Shown here in pieces: positions 21,990 through 32,899 of a DNA stretch of 64,000 bases; position 1 is the first letter of the stretch; each line of letters opens with the position of its first letter. The DNA is from Symbiodinium natans (lineage: Eukaryota > Sar > Dinophyceae > Suessiales > Symbiodiniaceae). The stretch spans positions 248,001 to 312,000 of the forward strand of contig CAJNDS010002349.1 of the NCBI GenBank assembly GCA_905221605.1, given 5' to 3'. The notes beneath the pieces are model-generated. The model was not told the origin of the DNA. It searched no databases and saw only the letters and a program-made list of their open reading frames with translations. Both the position numbers and the translations under genes were made by a program.

Positions 21990-23445
21990 GTTTTCTCCAT
22001 TTTTGAGTGGTGTAAAAAGTTGCACACATGTTCTGGAAGTCTTACGTATCTTCTCCCTCTCCCCGGGACTCTGAGACGGTCCTCCTCCGATTCCGACGAA
22101 ACCTCTCCGCAGCGGAACGCAATACGGGTCTGCAGAGTTCACAGAAGCGAAGCCAGAGAGTTGTGCGCCTGCTAGGCCGCCCGTGGTCGCACTCATCACG
22201 CTGAATTTCACTATCAAGGAAGATGACCAGTGCTCCTAAGCAGTTGATCGGGCTCCCGAAAGGCAGTCGCAGAGTCAGCCTATTGTCAGACACACACACA
22301 CACACACTTAGCTGCCAGCATCGGCCAGACTTCGCGCCTTTGCTGACAGGGCTGTGCATGGCCGCTGCGACGCACGGAGAGGAGTGCGCTTGCTCGTTTT
22401 TTTTCGCACTCTCGGTCCCCCGGCCACGCAAGCCAGCACGGCGACACAAAAGAGCATTGGGCCAAGGAAGAAGAAAACCTGGCATTTTCGGCTTCGGTAG
22501 CTGTTGACGAATCGAAACGCAGACATGGCCTTGATGAAAGTGGCGATCACAGGAGTCTGCATCCAAGAGATCAGAATAGCAGGTTCCAGCCAGAAGAGAG
22601 TCGGATGATGGCAGGCCTCGCGACCGAAACGGGAACATCAGACTTGGGCACAACAATGTACAGAAAATAGGAGGTGATGACAAGTGTATGTTCAGTCTCA
22701 TCGCTGAATGTCAATGTAGCTAGACTCAGAAGGAGCACACCTTGCCCTGATCCGTCTCCGACGCCCTCTGGCACTGTATCGCATGGTGCCGGAAAGCGCT
22801 TCCAGTCACCACAACGAAAAGCATCGCCTCTCACAGAATCGACATCCCCGCTTTTTGGAGACTGTCTATTGCTTTTATATAATTTTAAGTTGCCGACTCG
22901 TGCCCTCATTTTGCCCCCCCCCCCCCCCCCCCCCTTCCGCTCACTTGGGCGCGAGCAGCTGAGAGGATGACGTCTGTTCTCGTGACAGACTGCACCTGCA
23001 GCTTCCATGAGCTTCATCCATCTTCATGACATGACATCACATGTCTACTTAAGTCATGTCGGCTCCTCGCCTGGCTCACACAGCTCACGCTCACTTCTGG
23101 CACACTTTCCTGAGTTCACACAAGAAGACGTGCAAACCGTGAAAACCGTGAAAACGCGCGACGCCGCGACGCAGCATGTCCGATCTCCCACCACGGTCTC
23201 TCAGGCGTCAGCGGTCTTTACGTGCGCCAGGGAAGCTTTAGGATTCTCTTCCACCGTTTGGACGAAATGTTCTTCTTCGGCGTACCTTTGCGCGGCGCGC
23301 CACGTCTAAAGCTGTCTATTTCCCAACACGAATTTTTCTCGCTGTACTCGGCCAATATTGCCCAGAGGTGCTGTTGCCAGGTCGTCCGAAGGATCATGTA
23401 GGAGATGGCGACCAAGATGCCCACCAGTGCCAGCAGCACCGCCTA
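21990..23445 (-). CDS. Candidate multi-exon membrane-protein gene
   Basis: Minus-strand fragments with protein-like composition run in order. After CTTAG at about 23443, AVLLALVGILVAISYMIL is a predicted membrane segment followed by a WQQHLWAILAEYSEK segment. At 22840-22580, FRCGDWKRFPAPCDTVPEG leads to a second hydrophobic stretch, TLVITSYFLYIVV. At 22550-22400, VIATFIKAMSAFRFVNSYRS leads to a third, VFFFLGPMLFCVAVLACVAG. A last fragment near 22217-21990 reads LAGAQLSGFASVNSADPYC. I could not find phase-consistent splice sites for all joints, and I recognise no family, so exon limits are approximate. Confidence 0.4.
22914..22935. repeat. Poly-C run
   Basis: About 20 consecutive C, one of many C/G homopolymer runs here (also 16656, 18630, 20269, 25184, 27567, 57215 and 62170). 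Confidence 0.95.
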
Positions 23446-24839
23446 AGGGGGCCAAACTTGCAAAGAGAAGCGCATAAACTGAATAGATCTTAGATTGCTT
23501 CGCATGCCTTGTCTGTCATGTGTTGTGTTGTATATCTAGAAGGTGCAACTTCCTTCAATAGCGCAAGTCGTGCAAGGCCCGGGCCCAGGTGGGGACCAGG
23601 GAGTTCAAGAGGACGCCCAGGTAGGTCCCAATCAAAGCCGAAGGTACCACCTTGCACTTTAAGAGAAAAAGAGAAAGATAGCGAGAGAGATAGGGAGACA
23701 GTCAGAGAGAGAGAGAGAGAGTCCGTCTTGTATCGGCTCCACACAAACAGCGCTTTTAAAAACTTTCGCCGCCCTTTGAAGCCCTCACCGCCCAAATTAC
23801 CTGAGGAGCCTTCTCTGTCACTGCCGCACACTCTGTCTCGCGTGCGCAAGCAACCGTAACATCGCAATCAGGCTTTGGAAGAGCTGCAGAGATTGCTGGC
23901 GACTGCGCCGTCCGCGACTTGTTTGCATGGCTTAACTTCAAACTTTCTTACACTTTTTACACTTTGAGGAAGGACATTTGGAATGACAGCCAGGATCCGG
24001 GCCAGCCGGCAGACATTGTAGTCAATCAGCGGATCGCTGCTGCTGGTAGCTTTCCTTCAAGCTACAATCCGCAAATTTGGCCCTGTACCATGTTTGCCCT
24101 ATGTTGCCCTATAGCTGTCCTCAAGTTCAGGAAGAGCGAGGAGATGGATCCAATGAAAACGACGGCTTTGGAGAGCGGGACAGCGTCCCGAACGGACAAA
24201 CCTAAGAGGCACTCTGAGAGTTGGCCCAGCTACTGGATGTGCCCTCGCCCAAATCTCGAAATGTGGCGCAACAAATTCTGCTGAGCTCTCACGGACTGCC
24301 ATGGTTTTGCAGCGAGACTTTCGTGGGTATCTTTATTTCGGTGGCCTTTTCTGTCCCCTGTCCCGGCCTCCAGCGACCATCAGAACTGTCACATATATTC
24401 CTGAGCCCAGGCCAGGCAGTGGGCCCTTCTTTGCAGCTACAGCCATCACCGTCCTCCACCACCAATGCCCCCAGCAGCGCAAAGGATACCCGCCGCAGCC
24501 ATCACGAAGCCACAGTTCCAAGCCTTGACCAGAGCTCGATCCGCCAAAGAGCGAAAGATCCGCATTCCACACGTTCTGACACATTGCATACGCTCGCCAG
24601 TTCCTATCAGTTCCTATATGTACCTATGCTCTCCGACTCTAAATGGTGCCTCGTTTGTCCGAAGTGCATCCGCGTCGAACACCTCAGCAAAACAGCAAAA
24701 GCATATGCACAGACAGCCACGGACAGCATCGCGGACGGCTGAAGTTTCGAGGGAAGCACCCAGAACGGCCGAGCGGGGCCCTGAAAAGGAGAAGAATTTC
24801 CAACATTTTCCAACCTTCCCCGACTTGAAACACTTGAAA

Positions 24840-25150
24840 CACGACTTGCGTCGGCTCCTCGTCGTGCTCGTTCTCTGCCGGCTGAGCCATGAACTGCTGC
24901 GCCTGTCTTGGCGAAAACTGTCTCCAGCATCCTTCACCCCATCATGACATCCCCCAAAACAGGCACGTGTTTGCAGGGTTGCAGGGTGTCTTGTGATGCG
25001 GAATTCCTTAAAGGAGTGGCTAAGTGCACGTGGACCTCCTTGGGATCGGCCTCGAGCTTTGCAACGAGAGCCTCTGCAAGGCAAAACGTCGCGATCCTCC
25101 AAGCCCAATCCCTCCGCATCTGCCCCATCTTAGACATGTCTGCCATTCTA
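24840..25150 (-). CDS. Candidate exons, unknown protein
   Basis: Minus frame 25140-24990 reads MRRDWAWRIATFCLAEALVA then KLEADPKEVHVHLATPL. A shorter segment at about 24895-24845 reads QQFMAQPAENEHDEEPTQ. Both are protein-like, and they could be consecutive exons. No domain recognised. Confidence 0.33.
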
Positions 25151-25299
25151 TACCTATTATATATATATATATATGCTACCCCCCCCCCCCCATGCGCCCA
25201 CGCTTCAGCATGGTTTCCAGAAAATATACTAGGTTCCGCCCTGCGCGGTGGCTTTTAAAGGGGGGAGGGACTCCCATAAAAACTCCAGCAGAAGTGACC

Positions 25300-26575
25300 T
25301 GAACAATTTGCTCGAGATTGTGGATTGCATGCCATGAATTTAATAGAAATCCTATGCATGTGAATAGCGTTCCTATCAAATTAATGTGGTTCATAGGATT
25401 CAGTAAATCTTATTAAAATGAAAAGGAAACCCTTTAACATGAATGAGAACCCTTAATTCGATTAAATTCTATGGGAACCCCATTCAAATGACAGAATCCT
25501 ATTTAAAATTGATAGGAATCATATTACATTTGTAGGAGCCTTATTAAAATAATTCGCCTCGGCTTCCTGCCGAGAAGCGTCTGGAACAAGCAGACCCGGA
25601 TCGGGCCTCCTCCCCCCTAACCCAATTTTTTCCCATGCAAAATTTTCTGACGCCACCCCCCCCCCCCCCCCCCCGCCCTGTTCGACCCCCCCCAATCGCT
25701 TGCCCCACCCCCCCCCCCCCCCCGCCCCCCCACCCACCCCCCCCCCCACCCCCCCCCCCCCCCCCCCCCCCCCCCCACCCCCCCCACCCCCCCCCCCCAA
25801 GAGGGCCCCTACTAAAATTAATAGGAACCAATGGGACTGCTATAAAAAAAGAGTGTGAACCCTTAAAGAATGGGAGTCCCACTGAATTAATATGAGCCTA
25901 ATCCCTTTCAAACGAATGAGATCCCTATTAAACATTGATACGAATCCCATTAACATGAGTAAGAGCCTGAAACTGAGAGGAATCTTATTGCAGTAGTGGG
26001 AGCCTTATAAAAACAATCAGGAACCCTATGAAACTTTATTTGCATCCATGAAATAAATAGGAATCTTTCATTGAATTCATAGGAATCAAAGTTTCATAGG
26101 GTTCCTAATTTTCTAATAAGGCTCCTACTAATGTAATAAGATTCCTATCAATTTTCGGGTTCTTATTCATGTTAATGCGGTTCGTATTAATTTAATAGGG
26201 ATCTCATTCGTTTGAAAGGGATTCCTATTGGTTTAGGCTCATATTCATTTAGTAGGCTTCCTATTCATTCTTGTTAAAGCAATCTTACTTTTTCATAGGA
26301 GTCCTATTAATTCCTAATCTTAGTAAGAATCCTTCTCATTTTAGTATGGTTCTTATGACTTACCACCGCGTTCTTTTTGATTTGTTAAGGTTCATTCTAA
26401 TAGGCTTCCAATTAGCTTTTATCCGAAAACAATTTGATAGATTGGAATCCTATAAAAATATAGAGGAATCCTCTATTGAATTCATAGGAATCCTGCCAAT
26501 ATTTTTCGGAAAAGTTAATAGGAAGTGTGCACATGATGCTCGTCGTAGCATCAGGCATGCCGTGAAACATTAGAG
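25300..26575. repeat. AT-rich TAGGAATCCTATTAAA repeat field, part 1
   Basis: Hundreds of bases made of short palindromic words such as AATAGGAATCCTATT, ATTCATAGGATTCC and TTAATAGGAACC, at roughly 20-bp spacing in both orientations. Interrupted by a C-rich block at 25,660-25,800. No gene. Confidence 0.85.
25657..25800. repeat. Long C-rich homopolymer block
   Basis: About 140 bp of near-continuous C with a few A and G interruptions. It generates poly-Pro and poly-Gly frames that are artefacts. Confidence 0.97.
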
Positions 26576-26579
26576 TTTA

Positions 26580-27465
26580 GTTGCGAAAACGCTGCACTGT
26601 CCCAAAAAAACAAGCTTTTAATGCCAAAAAGTGCAAAAATGCTGCACTGTCCAAAAAGAACAATCTTGTTAAGGCAAAAAGTGCAAAAATTCTGTACTGT
26701 CCCAAAAAAACAAAAAAACCAAAGTTTGGAGACCTTGCGCTCCTCCAGGGCCTGGAGGTCTCCAAACTTAGGTTTTTTTTGGTTTTTTTTGGACAGTACA
26801 GCATTTTTGCAGTTTTTGGCCTAAAAGCCTTGGTTTTTTTGTGACAGTACAGCGTTTTTGCAGTCCCAGGCCTCGAAAGTGCTGTACTGTCCCAAAAAAA
26901 ACCTATCTTTTTAAGGCAAAAAGTGCGGAAATGCTGTACTGTCCCAAAAAATCAAAAAAAAACAAATCCAGGGCCTGGAGGTCTCCAAACTTTGGTTTTT
27001 TTGTTTTTTTTTTGGACAGTACAGCATTTTTGCAGTTTTTGGCCTAGAAACATTGGTTTTTTTGGGCGTTTTTGCAGTCCCGGGGCTCGAAAGTGTCCCA
27101 AAAAAAACAACCTTTCTAAGGCAAATTTGCAGCTTTTAAACCTTGGTTTTTTTGTGACAGTACAGCGTTTTTGCAGTCCCAGGCCTCGAAAGTGCTGTAC
27201 TGTCCCAAAAAACCAATCTTTTTAAGGCAAAAAGTGCGGAAATGCTGTACTGTCCCAAAAAATCCAAAAAACAAAGTTTGGAGACCTTGGGCTCCTCCAA
27301 GGGCCTGGAGGTCTCGAAACTTTGGTTTTTTTCGTTCTTTTGGGACAGCGCAGCATTTTTGCTTGTTTTCGCGTAAAAGGATTGGCTTTTTTGGGACAGC
27401 ACAGCGGTTTTGCATTTTTGGGCCTAAAACATTGGCACAGTAGAGCGCTTTCGTGCTCGCTGCCT
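26580..27465. repeat. Array of hairpin units around CTGTACTGTCCCAAAAAA
   Basis: Three hairpins (about 26680-26820, 26920-27050 and 27225-27370). Each pairs GCTGTACTGTCCCAAAAAA with TTTTTTGGACAGTACAGC, and CCAAAGTTTGGAGACC with GGTCTCCAAACTTTGG, around a small GC-rich loop containing CTCC(A)GGGCCTGGAG. Between them are further TTTTTGCAGTCCCAGGCCTCGAAAGTGC units. The middle hairpin has lost part of its left arm. Confidence 0.92.
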
Positions 27466-27499
27466 TAGGAGGCTTCGAAATCCTAAGCCTCTGAACCCT

Positions 27500-27830
27500 A
27501 CCATGACACCTGAGAGGAAAAGTGTGGGCATATGGGGGGGGTACCATATATATACATATATATGGCACCCCCCCCCCCTCCCCAAAACCCACGGTTCCAT
27601 ATGCTCTTCCCTGCAGTCCGACAGATCGGCCTGCCAGTTTGGTCACGCTGCCAGTTTGGTCATGGTAGAATTTTATTACTTCATTACATATTTCCCCAAT
27701 TTCACTTATTTGTCTAATGTAATTAATTTCATGACTTAATGAATTTCGTTGATTCCAAAAAGCTTAATTCACATAACTTGGTCCACTCAGCAGTTGCTCG
27801 AGCGAGTGCTCAAACAGAAGTGACCTGAAC
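27500..27830. other. No supported gene; G/C-run and TA junction
   Basis: Contains GGGGGGGTACCATATATATACATATATATGGCACCCCCCC at 27534-27576, itself nearly a palindrome, followed by AT-rich sequence without coding signal. Confidence 0.5.
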
Positions 27831-28760
27831 AATTTGCTTGAGATCGTGGATTGCTATTAATTTTAAAAAGATTGCTGTTAGTTTTGCTTGGGTTCGTTTT
27901 AAATTTGATCGGTTTCATGCGGTTCGTATGAATTCAATAAGAATCCTATTTAAACCAATAGGAACCCCATTAGAATGAATGAGAACCCTATTGAAATTAA
28001 TGCGAATCCTTTTTTAAAAAACTTAATAAGAATCCTAGGACCCTTTAAAACAATAAGAGTCGTTCTGTGAAATTATTTTAAACCTTATTAAAACTTTTAG
28101 TTCATAGGATTGCAATTACAATGACTAAGAAATACAATAAAATTTCTTGGAGCCCAACTGAAATGAATAGGGAACAGGATTCAAAAAATAATAGGAGCAC
28201 TGTTGAATCTAGCAGGAATCCTATGAAAACAATTAGGAATCCTTTTAAATTAATGAGAAACCGTGATGAAATGAATACGAAGCCTATTCAAATATATCAG
28301 CAGCCTATTTACATGAGTAGGAAGCTTATTATAAAGCAAAAGGAATCCAATTCGAAATTGTACGACATCTGATTAATTGGAATAAGAAGCCGATGAAAAT
28401 TCATAGGAATATGTTTAAAGTTTGTTACGAAGTTTTTGTTTTAAAAATTGTTAGGCTTTCCTTTAAAATACTAGGAATAAGAAAGAATGCTATTAAAAGT
28501 ACTAAGAATCGTACGCAAACTACTTGGAATCTGATTAATATGAATAGGAATCAATATTAAACCCATTAAAGTTTACAGGCACCCTTTAATTAGCATCCTT
28601 TACATTTTAATACGAACTCCAGTAAACAAATACAGGAATCATATGTAAAAACAATTTGAACGCTAGTAAAATTGTTCGGAATCTTATTAATTAATTTAAT
28701 AAGAACTCCCATTCAAGTGAACAGGAGTGTTATGAAATTGAATAAGAGTCGCTAATTCGA
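27830..28760. repeat. AT-rich TAGGAATCCTATTAAA repeat field, part 2
   Basis: The same word family as at 25.3-26.6 kb (AATAGGAATCC, TTAATAAGAATCCTA). The CAGAAGTGACCTGAACAATTTGCT flank occurs before both fields (25289 and 27811), so the two fields share an upstream boundary and are copies. Confidence 0.85.
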
Positions 28761-28854
28761 AAATGCAATACTAAACACTTGACTTGCGTGCGTATATATG
28801 TGTTTCCGTTGTTTATACTTGTGCTTTTCTTTTTTTCTTTATGTTTTGGAACTG

Positions 28855-29110
28855 CCATAATTCCAGAATCCCAGAATTCCAGAACTCCAGATTTTTTGGG
28901 GCCCCCAGTTCCAGAATTCCAGATTTTTTTGGTGCCCCCAGTTCCAGAATTCCAGATTTTTTCAGACACCTAGTTCCAGAACTCCAGATTCTGGAATTCT
29001 GGAACGGGGCCTCTCAGAAATCTGGAATTCTGGAACTGGGGGTCTCAAAAGAATATGGAATTCCAGAACTCTGGAATTCTGGAACTGGGGGCCTCTGAAA
29101 AATCTGGAAC
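28855..29110. repeat. Palindromic CCAGAATTCCAGA array
   Basis: Units of AGTTCCAGAATTCCAGATTTTTT on the left (28860-28990) are mirrored by TCTGGAATTCTGGAACTGGG on the right (28990-29110), giving a long imperfect palindrome centred near 28990. A short related piece lies at 31558-31635. Confidence 0.9.
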
Positions 29111-29389
29111 TAGAAGAGGGATGGATCGATTTGCCGTGCGTCGACTCCATGCACTTGACTCTTTGCAGTCGAACTGTATGCACTTGCAGAAGTGTATGCA
29201 CTTATATGGTTGCATAATGTTGCATATTCACTTGTATACTGCACTTGTATACTGCGCGTGCTATGCACTGGAACTGCATAGCATTCAAGTGTGCTGACTT
29301 GAACGCCATGCACTTGTGGTCAACTGTATACACTTCATCGGCATTGAAGACAACGCCGAGCTCCAGTGGCTGGTCGCAATTCGAGTCCC

Positions 29390-30085
29390 AACAAAATTGC
29401 GAGGGTTTCGTAACCTCGGACGAACTCGAGCCCCGCGATATTTGCGAGGTTTTCGAGGAATTCGAGTCCCACGATATTTGCGAGGTTTTCGAGGCCCCGG
29501 AATTCGAGTCCCACGATATATACGAGGTTTTCGAGGCCCCGCAATTCGAGCCCCACGATATTTGCGAGATTTTCGAGGAATTCGAGTCCCGCGACGTTTG
29601 CGAGGGTTTCGACATCCCGGAAGTCGAGCCCCACGATATTTGCGATGGTTTCGACATCCCGGAATTCGAGTCCCACAATATTTGCGAGGTTTTCGAAGCG
29701 CCGGAATTCGAGTCCCACGAAATTTGCGAGGTTTTCGATGAATTCGAGTCCCACGATATTTGCGACGGTTTCGACATCCCGGAATTCGAGTCCCACGATA
29801 TTTGCGAGGGTTTCGGGGAATTCGAGCCCCGCGATATTTGAAATGGTTTCGACATCCCGGAATTCGAGTCCCACGATATTTGCGAGCTTTTTCGACATCC
29901 CGGAATCGAGTCCCACGATGTTTGCGAGGGTTTCGACATCCCGGAATTCGAGCCCCACGATATTTGCGAGGTTTTCGCGCACGCGGAATTCCGCTTCCAT
30001 GCTGTTTGCGAGGTTTTGAAGCATGCGGAATTCCGCTTCCATGCTATTTGCGAGGTTTTCAAGCATGCGGAATTCCGCTTCCACG
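29390..30085 (+). repeat. Satellite A, about 45-bp units
   Basis: About 15 units containing GGAATTCGAGTCCCACGATA and TTTGCGAGGTTTTCGA, joined by GACATCCC or GAGGCCCC. Long frames on both strands (for example minus 29335-30084) reflect the array and are not treated as genes. The same family occurs in reverse orientation at 53.22-53.79 kb. Confidence 0.95.
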
Positions 30086-30505
30086 CTATTGGCGGCGTAC
30101 TACGTCTGCGCTACAAAAGGTCGACTTTCCAGCCACTGAAGCTCCGGGCGTGCGCGGCGTACTACATTTGTACTACAAAAATCGACTTTCCAGCCACGGA
30201 AGCTCCGGGCATCACCGGCGTACTGCGTCTGTGCTACAAAAGGTCGAGTTTCCAGCCACGGAAGCTCCGAGCGTCCGCTGCGTGCTACTTTTGTACTACA
30301 AAACTGGAGGCGTACTACATTTGGACTAGAAAAGTCGACTTTCCAGCCACGGAAGTTTTGGGTGTCCCCGGCGTACTACATCTGTCTACAGAGTCGACTT
30401 TCCAGCCACGACGGAAGCTCCGGGCGTCCGCGGCGTACTACATTTCTACTACACAAGTCGACTTTCCAGCCACGGAAGTCCCCGGCGCACTACCTCTGTA
30501 CTACA
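30085..30505 (+). repeat. Satellite B, GTCGACTTTCCAGCCACGG units
   Basis: Six or seven units of 50-60 bp with GGCGTACTAC, a CTACAAAA segment, GTCGACTTTCCAGCCACGG and AAGCTCCGGGCG. Reverse-oriented units are present at 53.11-53.22 kb. Confidence 0.93.
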
Positions 30506-30935
30506 GAAAACGCAAAACACTACGGTTTCGGTCCCGCGACCACGCGAAAACCCGCAGAGGGGTTACGTTTGTATGTCAAGAAACGCAAAAGCACGACGGT
30601 TTTGGCACCGCGCCAACGCCGAAACCCGCAGAGGGGTTACGTTTGTATGTCGAAAAACGCAAAAACACGACGGTGTTGGCACCGCGCCAACGCCGAAATC
30701 CGCAGAGGGTTGTCTGCGCCCACGGAAAAAAGTACCAAAAACGACGGTGTTAGCACCGCGACCCGGCGATTAGAGGGTTGTCCGCGCGCAGAAAGAAACG
30801 CAAAAAAACGACGGTTTTAGCACCGCGACCACGCCGAAACCCGCAGAGGGTTGTCCGCGGCCAGAAAGAAACGTAAAACAACGACGGTTTTGGCACCGCG
30901 AGTATGCCGAAACCCGCAGAGGGTTGCAATCCCGA
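30505..30935 (+). repeat. Satellite C, about 75-bp units with CCCGCAGAGGGTT
   Basis: Five or six units with AAACGCAAAAACACGACGGT, TTGGCACCGCG and GAAACCCGCAGAGGGTT. A related block with TGCGGGGATCGTGCG lies at 52.86-53.11 kb in reverse orientation. Confidence 0.88.
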
Positions 30936-31079
30936 TTGACGGCGTCAACCCACCCCGCCGCCTTAAAAAGAGTAATTTTAATTAAGAAATGTAGGACTGG
31001 GTACGAAGGTCTACTAGAGTCTATGAAAATCTCGCAAAATCCATTACGTTGTACTAAAGTGTACTAAAATCTCGTGAAT

Positions 31080-31508
31080 TCTACTCTATGCACTTCACTC
31101 TTGCACTTCACTCTATGCACTTCACTCTGTGCACTTCACTCTATGCACTTAACTCTATGCACTTGACTCTATGCAAATCACTCTATGTACTTAACTCTAT
31201 GCACTTCACTCTATGCTTTCACTCTATGCACTTGACTCTATGCACTTGACTCTACGCATTTCACTCTATGTACCTCACTCTACGCACTTGACTCTATGCG
31301 CTTGACTCTATGCACTTGACTCTACGCGCTTGCCTCTATGCACTTCACTCTATGTACCTAACTCTATGCACTTGACTCTATGCGCTTGACTCTATGCACT
31401 TCACTCTATGCGCTTCACTCTATGCACTTGACTCTATGCACTTCACTCTACGCACTTCACTCTACGCACTTCACTCTACGCACTTCACTCTATGCACTTC
31501 ACTCTATG
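31080..31508 (+). repeat. 14-bp tandem repeat ACTCTATGCACTTC
   Basis: About 30 units with C/G variation at the last base and occasional TGTACC or ACGCA variants. Single related words (TATGCACTTG) occur upstream at 29140-29330. Confidence 0.95.
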
Positions 31509-31639
31509 TTGTTGGGTCAGAGGGCTCCGCACGGAAGAGCCCTTCGCGATGCTTTCGGGAATTCTGGAATTCTGTAATTAGGGGTCTCAGAAAAAATCTG
31601 GATTTTCTGGAATTCTGGAATTGAGGGTCTCTGGGGAGA

Positions 31640-32225
31640 AGTTTTCATAGTGTACAAGAGGAAAACATGGTTTTAAGGGTGGGGGTAGCAAATATAGAAA
31701 AAAAATATATGTATATGCTCAATATCTTCATATGTACCAGTATCTACGTCAGAGCTTACACCTAATTATCTTTATCTAAACCCCCCCTCTCTCCGACTTA
31801 AGACAGAGTCTCAAACTCTCAGTCCCCGCCTGTGGAGGCTTCACAGTCACGGCCACTCCAAGGGTCGCGAAGAGATACAGACTGAACCGCACCATTGACC
31901 TTACAAGTTGACAAGACTTAAATCGCGAGCAAGAAGCTGTATTCTTGTCAGCTCGGCGCTCTCTTTCTTTTGCGGGGCTTGGGGGGTGAACCTCCTGCGC
32001 AGCGCGCGCACCCCAATTTCGGGCGGTCTTGGCGAAGTCCATGGAGGAGTCATCCCCCGCCACCAATACCCATGCTGAAGCCCTGCTCTCCACTGGTTTC
32101 CTAGTGATCTCCCCCGCCGTGTGTTACTGGACCTGTGCTGCTCCACTGAAGAGCTGCCCGCCTAGCACACCTGGCCCTTATCCCTCAACTCCCAAGCCTG
32201 GTGCACTCACTGCCTGTCCTGAAGG
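31640..32225. other. No supported gene
   Basis: Ordinary-complexity sequence. The 105-codon minus frame at 31776-32093 and its neighbours show no domain, and I see no splice support. Confidence 0.45.
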
Positions 32226-32227
32226 TC

Positions 32228-32605
32228 GAGGGAACAATCAGAAACCAGAACGGTTGAATCAGAAACCAGAACGGTTGAATCAGAAACCAGACCTGAATCA
32301 GATACCGAAACGGGATAATCAGAAACCAAGCTTGAATCAGAAACCAGGACGGCTGAATCAAAAACTGAAACGGGAAATTCGGAAACCAGGAAACGGATGT
32401 TTCAGAAACTGGCGAACGGCTGATTCGGAAACTGGCAACGGTTGAATTCGGAAACTGACAAACGGCTGATTCGGAAACTGGCACACAGCTGATTCGGAAA
32501 CTGGCAAACGGCTGATTCGGAAACTGGTGAACGGCTGATTCGGAAACTGGCAAACGTCTGATTCGGAAACCGGTGAACGGCTGATTCGGAAACCGGAGGG
32601 TTTAG
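32228..32605. repeat. Two joined minisatellites, GAATCAGAAACCAGAACGGTT and ACGGCTGATTCGGAAACTGGC
   Basis: The first part is about 18-bp units and the second 23-24-bp units; they share the AATCAGAAACC / ATTCGGAAACT theme, so one may be derived from the other. A single unit of the second type recurs next to the telomeric array at 34930. Confidence 0.9.
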
Positions 32606-32794
32606 GGCTTAGGGTGTCTTCAGAGTGAGCAGCAGGTTCAGGACTGGCTTGCCCACCCCTACCGCCCGGAGTTCAAGATAGTACAGATACGGTTTCCACA
32701 CAGCCCAAAAACCCACGGTACTGTATATCATCTGCACAGCAAAACACAAAACAGTTATGAGAAGCATGTTTCAATGTGTAGAGGTTGCTGATCA

Positions 32795-32870
32795 TCATCA
32801 GCATCATTATGATGATGATGGTGGTGATGGTGATGATGGTGATGATGATGAGGACGAGGATAATGACGCT
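32795..32870 (+). repeat. GAT trinucleotide microsatellite
   Basis: GATGATGATGGTGGTGATGGT-type repeats. Confidence 0.93.
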
Positions 32871-32899
32871 TTCAAGAAATCGGAGGTTTATCAGCATCC

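Noticed and set aside
25519-25895. Poly-Gly and poly-Pro frames
   Set aside because: Produced by a C homopolymer block; also 49797-50156.
29202-30084. Frames of about 200-290 codons with regular 15-residue repeats
   Set aside because: The unit length is a multiple of three without stops, so all frames stay open; the repeats match a non-coding satellite also found in an intron at 53.2 kb.
31080-31508. Possible CRISPR-like array
   Set aside because: The 14-bp units are contiguous with no unique spacers, and the context is eukaryotic; it is a plain tandem repeat. The 60-bp array at 21 kb was rejected for the same reason.
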